A DNA stretch of 64,000 nucleotides from Cricetibacter osteomyelitidis. GTDB lineage: Bacteria; Pseudomonadota; Gammaproteobacteria; Enterobacterales; Pasteurellaceae. The stretch covers positions 1 through 64,000 of the forward strand of contig NZ_SLYB01000014.1 of the NCBI RefSeq assembly GCF_004340985.1. The letters are read 5' to 3'. Numbering within the stretch: the first letter of the stretch is position 1; every line of letters begins with the position of its first letter. Both the position numbers and the translations under genes were made by a program. Under the pieces are notes generated by a model. That model made no database searches. It was not told where the DNA came from and saw only the letters and a list, made by a program, of their open reading frames with translations. This document shows positions 36,401 to 47,583 of the stretch, in pieces.

Positions 36401-38317
36401 ATGGGAAAAATTATCGGTATTGACTTAGGTACAACCAACTCTTGTGTGGCTGTAATGGACGGCGACAAAGCGCGCGTAATCGAAAATGCAGAAGGTGATC
36501 GCACAACTCCTTCCATTATAGCTTATACCAACGACGGTGAAACATTAGTGGGTCAACCGGCAAAACGTCAGGCGGTAACCAATCCGAAAAATACTTTATT
36601 CGCAATCAAACGTTTAATCGGTCGTCGTTTTGAAGACCAGGAAGTACAACGTGATATCGGTATTATGCCGTTTGAAATCAGCAAAGCCGATAACGGCGAT
36701 GCGTGGGTTTCAGTAAAAGGTGAAAAAATGGCACCGCCGCAAATCTCTGCCGAAGTATTGAAAAAAATGAAAAAAACTGCAGAAGATTTCTTGGGCGAAA
36801 CCGTTACCGAAGCGGTAATCACTGTTCCGGCATACTTTAATGATGCACAACGTCAAGCAACTAAAGATGCGGGTCGTATCGCAGGCTTGGATGTGAAACG
36901 TATCATCAATGAACCGACTGCGGCGGCATTGGCTTACGGTTTAGATAAAAACACCGGTGACACCACAATCGCAGTATATGACTTAGGTGGTGGTACATTC
37001 GACTTGTCTATCATCGAAATCGATGAAGTAAGCGGTGAAAAAACCTTTGAAGTATTAGCAACCAATGGTGATACTCACTTAGGCGGTGAAGACTTTGATA
37101 ACCGAGTGATCAACTATTTAGTTGACGAATTTAAAAAAGAGCAAGGTGTTGATTTGCGTAATGATCCGTTAGCAATGCAACGTTTGAAAGAAGCCGGTGA
37201 AAAAGCGAAAATCGAACTTTCATCTGCACAACAAACTGATGTGAATCTTCCGTACATTACTGCGGATGCAACAGGTCCTAAACATTTGAACATCAAATTG
37301 ACTCGTGCGAAATTAGAGTCTTTAGTGGATGATTTAGTAGCTCGTTCATTAGAACCGGTGAAAGTGGCATTAGCTGATGCAGGTTTAAGCGTATCACAAA
37401 TCAACGATGTGATTTTGGTGGGCGGTCAAACCCGTATGCCGTTAGTACAACAAAAAGTAGCGGAGTTCTTCGGTAAGGAGCCGCGTAAAGACGTGAACCC
37501 GGATGAAGCAGTTGCCGTTGGGGCCGCAGTACAAGGCGGTGTATTAGCCGGTGATGTGACAGACGTATTATTGTTAGACGTAACGCCGTTGTCACTTGGT
37601 ATTGAAACCATGGGCGGTGTGATGACTACCTTGATTGAGAAAAACACCACTGTTCCAACCAAGAAATCACAAGTGTTTTCAACAGCGGAAGACAACCAAA
37701 GTGCGGTAACAATTCACGTGCTTCAAGGTGAACGTAAACAGGCTTCGGCTAATAAATCTTTAGGTCAATTTAACTTAGAAGGCATTAACCCTGCACCACG
37801 TGGTATGCCGCAAATCGAAGTGACTTTCGATATTGATGCGGACGGTATTATTCACGTATCTGCGAAGGATAAGGGTACAGGAAAAGAACAACAAATCACT
37901 ATTAAAGCCTCATCCGGTTTAAGTGATGAAGAAATTCAACAAATGGTACGTGATGCGGAAGCGAACGCGGAAGCAGACCGTAAATTTGAAGAATTGGTTC
38001 AAGCTCGCAACCAAGCGGATGCGTTGGTTCACTCAACCCGTAAACAGTTGGCTGAAGTAGGTGATGCCTTATCCGCAGAGGATAAAGCACCAATTGAAAC
38101 GGCAGTAAATGAACTTGAAGCAGCGGCGAAAGGTGAAGACAAAGCAGCCATTGAAGCGAAAGTGCAAGCATTAATTCAAGTTTCTGAAAAATTAATGCAG
38201 GCAGCACAGCAAAAAGCTCAAGCGGGTCAGGCAAACGCTCAAACTCAAAGCGGAAACAATACAAACAATGGCGATGATGTTGTAGATGCAGAGTTTGAAG
38301 AAGTGAAAGATAAATAG
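36401..38317 (+). CDS. dnaK: Hsp70 chaperone DnaK
   Basis: A 638-residue Hsp70: ATPase domain ([16 protein letters not shown] at the start, [11 protein letters not shown]), substrate-binding domain and helical lid, with a Gln/Asn-rich tail ending [13 protein letters not shown]. Driven by a heat-shock promoter. A terminator and a small lipoprotein gene separate it from dnaJ. Confidence 0.98.
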   Translation: MGKIIGIDLGTTNSCVAVMDGDKARVIENAEGDRTTPSIIAYTNDGETLVGQPAKRQAVTNPKNTLFAIKRLIGRRFEDQEVQRDIGIMPFEISKADNGDAWVSVKGEKMAPPQISAEVLKKMKKTAEDFLGETVTEAVITVPAYFNDAQRQATKDAGRIAGLDVKRIINEPTAAALAYGLDKNTGDTTIAVYDLGGGTFDLSIIEIDEVSGEKTFEVLATNGDTHLGGEDFDNRVINYLVDEFKKEQGVDLRNDPLAMQRLKEAGEKAKIELSSAQQTDVNLPYITADATGPKHLNIKLTRAKLESLVDDLVARSLEPVKVALADAGLSVSQINDVILVGGQTRMPLVQQKVAEFFGKEPRKDVNPDEAVAVGAAVQGGVLAGDVTDVLLLDVTPLSLGIETMGGVMTTLIEKNTTVPTKKSQVFSTAEDNQSAVTIHVLQGERKQASANKSLGQFNLEGINPAPRGMPQIEVTFDIDADGIIHVSAKDKGTGKEQQITIKASSGLSDEEIQQMVRDAEANAEADRKFEELVQARNQADALVHSTRKQLAEVGDALSAEDKAPIETAVNELEAAAKGEDKAAIEAKVQALIQVSEKLMQAAQQKAQAGQANAQTQSGNNTNNGDDVVDAEFEEVKDK

Positions 38318-38342
38318 TTATTTTTCAAAATGTTAATTGTAG

Positions 38343-38365
38343 GGGCGTATTGCATACGCCCTTTT
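38343..38365 (+). terminator. Terminator after dnaK
   Basis: GGGCGTAT / ATACGCCC stem with TGC loop, then TTTT. Readthrough or a separate promoter is needed for dnaJ. Confidence 0.75.
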
Positions 38366-38403
38366 AGCGTATAAAATATGTCGGTACTTTGAGAATGAAT
38401 AAT

Positions 38404-39012
38404 ATGAAAAAATTAATTTTAGCGTCTTTATCCTGTGTTCTACTCATCGCTTGTTCTAATTCAACAAAACAGGTAACGGCTAATGATTTAGTCGGGGAGT
38501 GGTCTTGTACAGCAGAGTATAAAGATCTTGGGGTAGGTACTGTAGATTTATTGAAATTAGATGCTAATGGCTCGATGAAAGATGAAAATTATATTTTTGA
38601 TCATCAATTAAGTAGCATTACTTTCAATAAACCTATCAATGATTATTTTAGTTCTCCTTTCAAATATCTGAGAATTAATAAAGGTAAATGGCATTTAGAG
38701 AACAATCAATTAACCTATAATTTGACACCAGTGAGTTTCAAACGGATTATCTTTCATGACGTTTGGGAAAACATACAACAATCTGATTTTCTAAAGAGAG
38801 AAGAAGCTAAAATATTTAACATTTATTCATCAACTCAAGGTAATGATGAACCTATTAAATTAGAGTTTAAACGCTTCATTAAAAATGGATTTATAGTCAC
38901 TCAAAAATTAGCAGATAGATCTTACGATAGTATTTGTACTTCTAAGCGGGCAGCAAAGTTTGAGGTTAGTGAGCGATTAGAAATCTATAAACAAATGCAT
39001 AATATTAAATAA
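38404..39012 (+). CDS. Small lipoprotein of unknown function
   Basis: A 202-residue predicted lipoprotein: MKKLILASLSCVLLIACSN gives a signal peptide with lipobox LIAC. The mature part contains VGEWSCTAEYKDLGVGTVDLLKLDANGSM, a lipocalin-like strand pattern, but no family is recognised with confidence. An in-frame ATG five codons upstream is possible; 38404 gives the normal signal. It is more AT-rich than dnaK and dnaJ on either side, so it looks inserted. Confidence 0.75.
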   Translation: MKKLILASLSCVLLIACSNSTKQVTANDLVGEWSCTAEYKDLGVGTVDLLKLDANGSMKDENYIFDHQLSSITFNKPINDYFSSPFKYLRINKGKWHLENNQLTYNLTPVSFKRIIFHDVWENIQQSDFLKREEAKIFNIYSSTQGNDEPIKLEFKRFIKNGFIVTQKLADRSYDSICTSKRAAKFEVSERLEIYKQMHNIK

Positions 39013-39044
39013 TATCATTTATTAATAAATAGAAGTGAACCAAA

Positions 39045-40181
39045 ATGGCAAAACGTGATTATTATGAAATTCTCGGCGTAAGCAAAACCGCAGATGAGCG
39101 CGAGATCAAAAAAGCCTATAAAAAGTTGGCGATGAAATATCACCCTGACCGTACCAAGGGTGATAAAGACGCGGAAGAAAAACTCAAAGAAATCAATGAA
39201 GCCTATGAAGTTTTAGCGGATAAAGAAAAACGGGCAAACTACGATCAATATGGTCACGCAGCCTTTGAAAACGGAGGTTTCGGTGGTGCTGGCGGTTTTA
39301 GCGGATTCGGTGGCGGTGATTTCGGCGATATTTTCGGTGATATTTTCAGCGATATGTTCGGTAGTGGCGGTCGTGGTCGTCAGCGTGTGGTACGCGGTGA
39401 AGATCTACGCTATGACTTGGAAATTACCTTAGAAGAAGCCGTTAAAGGCACAACCAAAGATATTCAATTAGATACTTTGGCAACCTGCGATCATTGCCAA
39501 GGCAGTGGTGGGGAAAAAGACAGCAAAGTAGAAACCTGCCCGACTTGTCACGGCAGCGGACGTGTACGCCGTCAATCCGGTTTCTTTGTACAGGAAATGG
39601 TCTGTCCAACTTGTCACGGTAGCGGCAAAAAAATTGAAAAACCTTGTAAAAAATGTCATGGTGACGGACGTGTTCATAAAAAGAAAAATCTTTCTGTGAA
39701 AATTCCGGCAGGCGTGGATACCGGTAATCAATTACGTTTGAGCGGTGAAGGGGCAGCAGGTGAAAACTTTGCACCGGCAGGGGATTTATATGTGGTGATC
39801 CATGTTAAAGAACACCATATTTTCCAACGGGACGGCAGTAATTTATATTGCGAAGTGCCGATCAGCTTCACAATGGCAGCATTGGGTGGTGAAATTGAAG
39901 TGCCGACGTTAGACGGTCGCGTGAAACTGAAAATTCCGGCAGAAACTCAAACCGGTAAATTATTCCGTATGCGCGGCAAAGGCGTTTCAGCAGTACGCAG
40001 TGGTTATGCCGGCGACTTGATTGTTAAAATCATCGTAGAAACCCCGCTTCATTTAAACGATGAACAAAAAGAATTACTACGCAAACTGGAAGAAAGTTTG
40101 GAAGGGCAAAGCAAACAACACCCTAAAGCCTCAGGCTTTCTTGACGGTGTAAAAAGATTCTTTGACGATTTAACGAAATAA
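39045..40181 (+). CDS. dnaJ: Co-chaperone DnaJ
   Basis: A 378-residue Hsp40: J domain with HPD ([10 protein letters not shown]), Gly/Phe-rich linker, four CxxCxGxG zinc motifs ([16 protein letters not shown] twice, CKKCHGDG), and C-terminal substrate domains. Confidence 0.98.
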   Translation: MAKRDYYEILGVSKTADEREIKKAYKKLAMKYHPDRTKGDKDAEEKLKEINEAYEVLADKEKRANYDQYGHAAFENGGFGGAGGFSGFGGGDFGDIFGDIFSDMFGSGGRGRQRVVRGEDLRYDLEITLEEAVKGTTKDIQLDTLATCDHCQGSGGEKDSKVETCPTCHGSGRVRRQSGFFVQEMVCPTCHGSGKKIEKPCKKCHGDGRVHKKKNLSVKIPAGVDTGNQLRLSGEGAAGENFAPAGDLYVVIHVKEHHIFQRDGSNLYCEVPISFTMAALGGEIEVPTLDGRVKLKIPAETQTGKLFRMRGKGVSAVRSGYAGDLIVKIIVETPLHLNDEQKELLRKLEESLEGQSKQHPKASGFLDGVKRFFDDLTK

Positions 40182-40195
40182 AATGAAAACATTAG

Positions 40196-40233
40196 GAGTG
40201 GTTATAGCAATATGCTTTAACCACTCTTTTTTT
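40196..40233 (+). terminator. Terminator after dnaJ
   Basis: GAGTGGTTA / TAACCACTC stem followed by a seven-T run. Confidence 0.85.
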
Positions 40234-40425
40234 GTGCCTAAATATGATCTCTGTCACAAAATCAACAAAAAACGTTACATAAATAGATTAAATGTTGGAA
40301 ATTTGTAACAGATTGAGCTTTAATAATAAAATACCTAGCGATTCCTATATATAAAAAAACAGATCGCTTTTATAATAGAAAAATCTATCAATTCAGTCAA
40401 AGCAATACAAATCCAAGGGGTAAAT

Positions 40426-43233
40426 ATGCAAGATAATCATTTCTCTGCTTGGTTGGCTACCACTGCATTAGGCGGTGCAAATCAGTCCTATGTAGAAGAC
40501 ATTTATGAACAATATTTAGAAGATCCGAACAGCGTAGATGAAAGCTGGCATGAAATTTTCAAAACGTTGCCAAAAACCACCGCACTTGAACAACCCCATT
40601 CCCAGGTTAAAGATTATTTCCGTAAGTTAGCACGACAACATCATTTAGGCGAAGTTCCGGCTATTGATCCGGAAGCCAGTGGAAAACTGGTGCGTTTGTT
40701 GCAATGGGTGAATGCCCACCGTTTCCGCGGACATTTGGAAGCTAATTTGGATCCGCTGAATTATTATCGTTGGAAACGCTCTTATGTGTTGGCGGAATTG
40801 GATTATCATTATCACGGTTTTACCGATGCGGATTTAGACGAAACCTTTAACATTAAGCGTTATGTTTTTGATAAAGAAACCATGACCTTAGGCGAATTAG
40901 CCGTCGCATTGAAAGAAACCTATTGCGGCACAATCGGTTTGGAATTTATGCACGTGTCTAATATCGATCAACGCCGTTGGTTGCAACGCAAAATTGAAAG
41001 TTGGCAGACACAACCGCACTTTACTCCGCAAGAAAAATTGAATTTGCTTAAAGAACTTACTGCGGCGGACGGTCTTGAGCGTTATCTGGGGGCGAAGTTC
41101 CCCGGTGCGAAACGTTTCTCTTTAGAAGGTTCCGATGCTTTTATTCCGATGATGAAAGAAATCATCCGCCATGGTGCCAAACAAGGCGTGAATGATGTGG
41201 TGATTGGTATGGCACACCGCGGTCGTTTAAATATGTTGGTAAACGTATTAGGTAAAAAACCGGCAGAATTATTTGATGAATTTGCAGGCAAACACAGTGG
41301 CGACCGTACCGGCGATGTAAAATATCACCAAGGTTTTTCATCAGATTTTGCCACAGACAGCGGCACGGTGCATTTATCTTTAGCTTTTAATCCGTCACAT
41401 TTAGAAATTGTCAGTCCGGTGGTAATCGGTTCAGTGCGTGCCCGTCAGACCCGTACCAATGATGAAACCCGTCAAAAAGTCTTAGCCGTTACCGTGCACG
41501 GTGATTCCGCGGTGGCAGGACAAGGCGTGGTGCAGGAAACATTAAATATGTCCGGTGCACGGGGCTACACCGTCGGCGGCAGTATCCGCATTGTGATTAA
41601 TAACCAAATCGGTTTTACCACATCTAACCCGAATGATACCCGTTCTACGGAATACTGTACGGATATTGCTAAAATGATTCAAGCGCCGATCATTCACGTC
41701 AACGGCGACGATCCGGAAGCCGTTGCCTTTGCCGCTCGAATGGCTGTGGAATACCGCACGTTATTCAAACAAGATATTTTCATTGATTTAATTTCTTATC
41801 GTCGTCATGGACATAATGAAGCGGACGAACCGTTAGCCACTCAGCCGATGATGTACAGCTTAATCAAAAAACATCCGACACCGCGTAAAGTGTATGCGGA
41901 TCGTTTGATTGCCGAAGGCACAATGACTGCCGAACAAGAAACGGAAATGATTAATTTCTACCGCGATGCGTTGGATAAAGGTGACCGAGTAGTCGAAGAA
42001 TATCGTGATATTGATATGGAAAAAGTTGATTGGGTGAAATACCTTGAACATGATTGGCAATCGCCTTATGAAAACTGTTTTGACACGGAACGCTTCGCAG
42101 CATTAGCTCGTCGTGTGAGCGAATATCCGGAAAACCACCGCCCGCATCCGCGTGTCGAAAAAATTTACAGCGACCGCAAAGCAATGGCACAAGGCAATAA
42201 ATTGCTGGATTGGGGGATGGCAGAAACAATGGCTTATGCCACGTTGTTAGATGTGGGCATTCCAATCCGTTTATCCGGCGAAGATGCGGGGCGGGGGACG
42301 TTTTTCCATCGTCACGCGGTTGTGCATAGTCAAAATGACGGAACGGGATATATTCCATTAAATAATCTGCATGCACAGCAAGGTCAATTTGAAGTGTGGG
42401 ATTCCGTGTTATCGGAAGAAGCCGTGTTGGCATTTGAATACGGCTATGCCGTTACCGATCCGAAAACCTTGACCATCTGGGAAGCTCAGTTTGGTGATTT
42501 TGCCAACGGTGCACAAATTGTGATCGACCAATTTATCAGTTCCGGCGAGCAAAAATGGGGTAGAATGTGTGGTTTGGTAATGTTGTTGCCGCACGGCTAT
42601 GAAGGTCAAGGGCCGGAACACTCATCCGCCCGCGTTGAACGTTATCTGCAGCTTTGTGCGGAACAAAACATTCAGGTATGTATTCCAAGTACGCCGGCAC
42701 AGGTTTACCATATGCTACGCCGTCAGGCATTGCGGAAAATGCGTCGTCCGTTAGTAGCGATTTCACCGAAATCCCTCTTACGTCACCCGCTTGCAGTGTC
42801 GCCGCTAGATGCTTTAATTAACGGTCAATTCCAAAATGTGATTGGCGAGATCGACGAGCTGGATCCGAAACAAGTTAAGCGGGTCGTGATGTGTTCCGGT
42901 AAAGTGTATTATGATTTGCTTGAACAACGCCGGCAGAATAATCAAATTGATGTAGCCATTATCCGTTTGGAACAGCTTTATCCTTATCCGCATGATGATG
43001 TGAAAGCGATTCTTGCACCTTATGCACACGTAACCGATTTTGTGTGGTGTCAGGAAGAACCGCTCAATCAAGGGGCATGGTATTGTTCCAAACATAATTT
43101 TGAAGTATCGATTCCGGAAAACGCCAAATTGCGTTACGCCGGCCGACCGGCATCCGCATCACCGGCGGTAGGCTATATGTCACTGCATACCAAACAGCAA
43201 AATGCTTTGGTAGCTGATGCGTTGACGATTTAA
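40426..43233 (+). CDS. sucA: 2-oxoglutarate dehydrogenase E1
   Basis: Thiamine diphosphate-dependent first component of the 2-oxoglutarate dehydrogenase complex. The 935-residue protein has GMAHRGRLNMLVNVLGK, the TPP motif region with HVNGDDPEAV, and YRRHGHNEADEP. Followed by sucB 84 bp downstream. Confidence 0.97.
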   Translation: MQDNHFSAWLATTALGGANQSYVEDIYEQYLEDPNSVDESWHEIFKTLPKTTALEQPHSQVKDYFRKLARQHHLGEVPAIDPEASGKLVRLLQWVNAHRFRGHLEANLDPLNYYRWKRSYVLAELDYHYHGFTDADLDETFNIKRYVFDKETMTLGELAVALKETYCGTIGLEFMHVSNIDQRRWLQRKIESWQTQPHFTPQEKLNLLKELTAADGLERYLGAKFPGAKRFSLEGSDAFIPMMKEIIRHGAKQGVNDVVIGMAHRGRLNMLVNVLGKKPAELFDEFAGKHSGDRTGDVKYHQGFSSDFATDSGTVHLSLAFNPSHLEIVSPVVIGSVRARQTRTNDETRQKVLAVTVHGDSAVAGQGVVQETLNMSGARGYTVGGSIRIVINNQIGFTTSNPNDTRSTEYCTDIAKMIQAPIIHVNGDDPEAVAFAARMAVEYRTLFKQDIFIDLISYRRHGHNEADEPLATQPMMYSLIKKHPTPRKVYADRLIAEGTMTAEQETEMINFYRDALDKGDRVVEEYRDIDMEKVDWVKYLEHDWQSPYENCFDTERFAALARRVSEYPENHRPHPRVEKIYSDRKAMAQGNKLLDWGMAETMAYATLLDVGIPIRLSGEDAGRGTFFHRHAVVHSQNDGTGYIPLNNLHAQQGQFEVWDSVLSEEAVLAFEYGYAVTDPKTLTIWEAQFGDFANGAQIVIDQFISSGEQKWGRMCGLVMLLPHGYEGQGPEHSSARVERYLQLCAEQNIQVCIPSTPAQVYHMLRRQALRKMRRPLVAISPKSLLRHPLAVSPLDALINGQFQNVIGEIDELDPKQVKRVVMCSGKVYYDLLEQRRQNNQIDVAIIRLEQLYPYPHDDVKAILAPYAHVTDFVWCQEEPLNQGAWYCSKHNFEVSIPENAKLRYAGRPASASPAVGYMSLHTKQQNALVADALTI

Positions 43234-43317
43234 TAAAATATTAATAACTGTAAAACTTAGGTGTAACGGTGAAATTTTTTAAAAAATCACCGCACTTTAT
43301 AAATATAGGAAAACAAT

Positions 43318-44553
43318 ATGAGCATACAAATTTTAGTTCCGGATTTACCAGAGTCCGTTGCTGATGCAACGGTGGCAACTTGGCATAAAAAAGTGGGCGA
43401 TGCGGTGAAACGTGATGAAGTTATCGTGGAAATCGAAACGGATAAAGTCGTGCTGGAAGTGCCGGCTCAAGCGGATGGTGTGATTGCTGAAATTGCCCAA
43501 AGTGAAGGGGCAACGGTAGTTAGTAAACAGCTGTTAGGCGTTTTGCAGGCAGGCGGCGAAGGCGTGATTACCACTGCCGGTGTGCAGAAAAATATTGAAC
43601 CGACTCCTGCAGATCGTCAAAAAGCCAATATCGAATACGATAATCGTAATGCAGACGATCAAAGCCCGGGTATCCGCCGTTTATTAGCCGAACATAATTT
43701 AGACGGTACAGATGTAAAAGGCACAGGTGTAGGCGGACGTATTACCCGTGAAGATGTGCTGAATCATTTAGCTAATGTTGAAAACACGGCTGAAAAAACA
43801 CAAGAAAAACCAACCGCACTTTCATTTGTAAGTGTGAATAATGCCGTCGCAAACCGCGATGAAAAACGCGTGCCGATGACCCGCCTACGTAAACGTATTG
43901 CAGAGCGTTTATTAGAAGCGAAAAATACTACGGCGATGCTCACTACTTTTAATGAAGTGGATATGCAGCCGATTATGCAGTTGCGGGAAAAATATAGCGA
44001 TCGTTTTGAAAAACAACACGGTGTGCGGTTGGGCTTTATGTCTTTCTATGTGAAAGCTGTGGTGGAAGCCTTGAAACGTTTCCCTGAAATCAACGCATCT
44101 ATTGACGGCGATGATATTGTGTATCACAACTATTTTGATATTAGTATCGCGGTTTCGACTCCGCGCGGTTTGGTAACCCCGGTGATCCGCAATTGCGATA
44201 AACTCAGTATGGCGGAAATCGAGAAAACCATCAAAGAATTGGCGGTGAAAGGTCGTGACGGCAAATTAACCGTGGAAGATCTCACTGGTGGTAATTTCAC
44301 TATTACCAATGGCGGTGTATTCGGATCTTTAATGTCTACCCCGATTATCAACCCGCCGCAAGCGGCTATTTTAGGGATGCACGCTATTAAAGAGCGCCCG
44401 GTTGCTATTGACGGCAAAGTGGAAATCCGTCCGATGATGTATTTGGCCTTGTCTTACGATCACCGCTTAATTGACGGCAAAGAATCCGTGAGTTTTTTGG
44501 TAGTGGTGAAAGACTTGTTGGAAGATCCAACACGTTTATTGTTAGAAATTTAA
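43318..44553 (+). CDS. sucB: 2-oxoglutarate dehydrogenase E2 (succinyltransferase)
   Basis: A 411-residue core protein: one lipoyl domain with the modified Lys in [10 protein letters not shown], an E1/E3-binding domain ([13 protein letters not shown]), and a catalytic domain with [11 protein letters not shown]. No sucCD follows; the next gene is a nitrite reductase. Confidence 0.97.
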   Translation: MSIQILVPDLPESVADATVATWHKKVGDAVKRDEVIVEIETDKVVLEVPAQADGVIAEIAQSEGATVVSKQLLGVLQAGGEGVITTAGVQKNIEPTPADRQKANIEYDNRNADDQSPGIRRLLAEHNLDGTDVKGTGVGGRITREDVLNHLANVENTAEKTQEKPTALSFVSVNNAVANRDEKRVPMTRLRKRIAERLLEAKNTTAMLTTFNEVDMQPIMQLREKYSDRFEKQHGVRLGFMSFYVKAVVEALKRFPEINASIDGDDIVYHNYFDISIAVSTPRGLVTPVIRNCDKLSMAEIEKTIKELAVKGRDGKLTVEDLTGGNFTITNGGVFGSLMSTPIINPPQAAILGMHAIKERPVAIDGKVEIRPMMYLALSYDHRLIDGKESVSFLVVVKDLLEDPTRLLLEI

Positions 44554-44584
44554 GTTGTTGAAAATTAAAAGAGCGATAAATCTG

Positions 44585-45676
44585 ATGAAAGTTTTGAAAC
44601 CTACGTTATTGGCTTTTTGTGTGGCATTGTCATTTAATGCAATGGCTACCGTGTCGGCGACATCCACTCAAACATCACAAACGCAAAAACTGCCGGTGAT
44701 TGAAGCGGAACTGACTGTTGCCCCTCATGTGCCGGCACCTATTACGAGAAATTATCCTGCCCGCGTGTTGGTGAACTTGGAAGTGCAAGAGAAAATTATG
44801 CCGATTACCGAAGGTGTAGATTATAAATACTGGACCTTCAACGGTTCAACACCGGGACCGTTTATTCGAGTGCGGGAAGGGGATACGGTGGAAGTGAAGT
44901 TGGCGAATCCGCCGACTTCACGCATGCCGCACAGCATTGATTTCCACGCGGTCAGCGGTCAAAACGGCGGTGTGCAGGCCAGTGAAACAATGCCGAATAA
45001 AATGACCACTTTTGCCTTTAAAGCAGTGTATCCGGGGTTGTATCTTTATCACTGCGGTTCAACGCCTTCTGCGTCGATCCATTTATCGAAAGGGATGTTC
45101 GGCTTAATTTTAGTGGAACCGAAAGAGGGCTTGTCGAAAGCGGATAAAGAATATTTTATCGTGCAAAACGAATTTTATATTAACGAATCCGGTGCGGATC
45201 CCCATTCCAGCGTGTCGCAAAAGGTCACGCAAAATAACGAGCGGCTTGTTACTATGGATATGGCAAAAGCAATGGCAGAACAGCCGGATTTTGTCGTATT
45301 CAACGGTCATGCAGGTACGTTGCTGGATAATAATGCCCTCAAAGCCAAAGTGGGCGATAAAGTTCGTTTATTCGTCGGTAATGCCGGCCCGAATCTGGCA
45401 TCATCCTTTCACATTATGGGAAAAGTAATGGATAATGTTCAAGTCGAAGGCGGCAGCGTGCAGAATCATAATGTACAAACCACGTTGATTCCCGCAGGCG
45501 GTGCAACCATTATTGATTTGAATATGCAGACACCGGGCAAATATATGTTTGTGGATCACAGCCTGTTCCGCTCAATGAAAGGTGCAATGGGGGAAATTGT
45601 GGTGGATGGCGAACCAAACTTAGAATTATTCGAAGGGCGGATTAAAACGGAGCCTTATCAATCATTAATTAAATAG
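44585..45676 (+). CDS. aniA: Copper-containing nitrite reductase (NirK/AniA type)
   Basis: Reduces nitrite to nitric oxide in the periplasm. A 363-residue precursor with a Sec signal peptide (MKVLKPTLLAFCVALSF...ATVSA) and two cupredoxin domains. Copper ligands are in place: MPHSIDFH (type 1 and type 2 His), LYHC (His, Cys), SIHLSKGMFG (His, Met) and SSFHIMG (type 2 His from the second domain). The start at 44585 gives the proper signal peptide; the longer reading from 44555 adds ten residues. It is only 31 bp after sucB, on the same strand, so it may be read with the sucAB operon. Confidence 0.92.
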   Translation: MKVLKPTLLAFCVALSFNAMATVSATSTQTSQTQKLPVIEAELTVAPHVPAPITRNYPARVLVNLEVQEKIMPITEGVDYKYWTFNGSTPGPFIRVREGDTVEVKLANPPTSRMPHSIDFHAVSGQNGGVQASETMPNKMTTFAFKAVYPGLYLYHCGSTPSASIHLSKGMFGLILVEPKEGLSKADKEYFIVQNEFYINESGADPHSSVSQKVTQNNERLVTMDMAKAMAEQPDFVVFNGHAGTLLDNNALKAKVGDKVRLFVGNAGPNLASSFHIMGKVMDNVQVEGGSVQNHNVQTTLIPAGGATIIDLNMQTPGKYMFVDHSLFRSMKGAMGEIVVDGEPNLELFEGRIKTEPYQSLIK

Positions 45677-45686
45677 CGACATAAAA

Positions 45687-45712
45687 ATATCCCCCGATAA
45701 TTCGGGGGATAT
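45687..45712. terminator. Terminator between nitrite reductase and ycaO genes
   Basis: ATATCCCCCGA / TTCGGGGGATAT stem; a T run follows on the minus strand. Serves the convergent pair, chiefly ycaO. Confidence 0.85.
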
Positions 45713-45721
45713 GTTTATTGG

Positions 45722-47482
45722 TTATTTCCAATTTTCCCGTTTCGCTTTTTGCAGTTTTGCGTAAGCGGCCAGTAATTTTTGGTGAGCGGTGAATTGTTGC
45801 AGATGTTCATCATCAGCCAACAGATCATAAAACGGATTGCCGCCTTGAATAGCATTCCAGGCAAATTCTACCGCACTTTTGCTGTACATACGTTCAAATA
45901 CTGCACGATATTGTGCCGGGTCACGGTTTTTATCTAAGAATAATTCTAAGGATTGAATCAAGCAACGATAGTAGTTGGCACGATCAGCGGTGAATACGGA
46001 ACTGTTCATATTCATTGCCCATTCCGCCCATTCTAACGCCAATTCCAATTCACCTAAAGCCAAGCATAGCATTGATTTTAATTCACCGATACGCAAGGTT
46101 GTCCAGCCGGATTTTGGTGGTGCAACGACACCGATAAATTCACGTACCCGGATGGCATCATCAATGCCTTGCTCGTCCAATTCGGACAATAATTCCCGAT
46201 AGGTTTCTTTGTTGTGGTGGAAGTGCGGTAAATCTAACAGAATTTCACGCCAGTCCATCCCCATATTATTATTGGCATAAACCAAATCGTCTGCCGGATA
46301 AATATCTGACATTCCCGGCACGATAATACGGCAGGCATACACATCTAAGTGATTGTAATCCATAATGTACACTTCTTTACCTTCCGCATTAAAGATTGAC
46401 ATTAGATTATCGTATTCTTCATGAGTCGTGCCGGAGAAATCCCAATGTACAAAATCATAATCTGCTTGTTTTTTGAATAAATCCCACGAGATCAAACCGC
46501 TGGAGTCGATGAAGTGAGTTTCCAAATTAGCGTGTTCTGCCACATCATCATTGTTAAATGATGGCGGTGTGAATACATCCAAATCTTTTAGGCTGCGACC
46601 TTGCAATAATTCCGTTACCGTACGCTCAAATGCCACTTGGAAATTCGGATGTGCTCCGAAAGAAGCAAAGCAAGTACCGTTATTTGGATTCAGTAAAATT
46701 ACACAAATTACCGGATATTTACCGCCCAAGGATGCATCATAAGATAAAATCGGGAAGCCTTCTATTTCCAGTTTATCAATAGATGCCTTGATTGACGGAT
46801 ATTGTGCAATCACATCCGCAGGAATTTCCGGCAGGCTGATGGCTTCGGCGATAATTTTGTTTTTCACATAGCGTTCGAATACTTCCGATAAACCTTGTAC
46901 GCGGGCTTCGTATTTGGTGTTACCGGCAGACATTCCGTTAGACACATATAAATTGGCGATAACGCTTTGCGGAATATAGGTGACTTCTTGGGTAGACTGG
47001 CGAATATAAGGCATTGCCACAATGCCGCGATCGTAATTGCCCGATTGTAAATCCACCAATAATTCCGGTGTGATATCGCCGTTCGGATCGTAATATTCCA
47101 ATAAATCATCATTTAAAATACCTTCCGGCAGTTGAAAATCGTCGGTAATCGGGAACCATTTTTCGTTTGGATAATGCACGAAATCACCATTCGCAATATC
47201 TTGACCGAGATAGAAATCAGAAAAGAAATAGTTGGTGGAAAGACGTTCAAAATATTCGCCCAAAGCAGAGGCCAACGCCGCTTTTTTACTTGCACCTTTG
47301 CCGTTAGCAAAACATTGCGGACAATCGGCATCACGCACATGCACCGACCATACATTCGGCACGGGATTGAGCCAAGACGCTTCTTCAATATTAAAGCCAA
47401 GTGCGGTCAGTTTTTGTTGAAATTTTGCGATGCTGTCTTCCAATGCCGCATCTTTTCCGAGAATAAAAGTTTGTTCAGTCAT
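45722..47482 (-). CDS. ycaO: Housekeeping YcaO protein (RimO-associated)
   Basis: An ATP-dependent YcaO-fold protein of 586 residues, the same length as E. coli YcaO, which is linked to beta-methylthiolation of ribosomal protein S12. Typical blocks are FANGKGASKKAALASALGEYFER and GNTKYEARVQGLSEVFERYVK. It has a C-terminal tetratricopeptide-like tail. It lies 27 kb from the peptide array and has the housekeeping architecture, so it is not part of that system. Confidence 0.93.
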   Translation of the reverse strand: MTEQTFILGKDAALEDSIAKFQQKLTALGFNIEEASWLNPVPNVWSVHVRDADCPQCFANGKGASKKAALASALGEYFERLSTNYFFSDFYLGQDIANGDFVHYPNEKWFPITDDFQLPEGILNDDLLEYYDPNGDITPELLVDLQSGNYDRGIVAMPYIRQSTQEVTYIPQSVIANLYVSNGMSAGNTKYEARVQGLSEVFERYVKNKIIAEAISLPEIPADVIAQYPSIKASIDKLEIEGFPILSYDASLGGKYPVICVILLNPNNGTCFASFGAHPNFQVAFERTVTELLQGRSLKDLDVFTPPSFNNDDVAEHANLETHFIDSSGLISWDLFKKQADYDFVHWDFSGTTHEEYDNLMSIFNAEGKEVYIMDYNHLDVYACRIIVPGMSDIYPADDLVYANNNMGMDWREILLDLPHFHHNKETYRELLSELDEQGIDDAIRVREFIGVVAPPKSGWTTLRIGELKSMLCLALGELELALEWAEWAMNMNSSVFTADRANYYRCLIQSLELFLDKNRDPAQYRAVFERMYSKSAVEFAWNAIQGGNPFYDLLADDEHLQQFTAHQKLLAAYAKLQKAKRENWK

Positions 47483-47583
47483 TTTTGATCCTTAAAATAA
47501 AATATCGCAGGCATAATAGGGAACTTTTTTATTTTGAGCAAGTCTAATATGTTGGTAATTCATAACTTAAAAAGGAAAATATT

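Noticed and set aside
45722-47482. YcaO as a RiPP cyclodehydratase for the array peptides
   Set aside because: Length, architecture and distance of more than 27 kb match the housekeeping E. coli-type YcaO.
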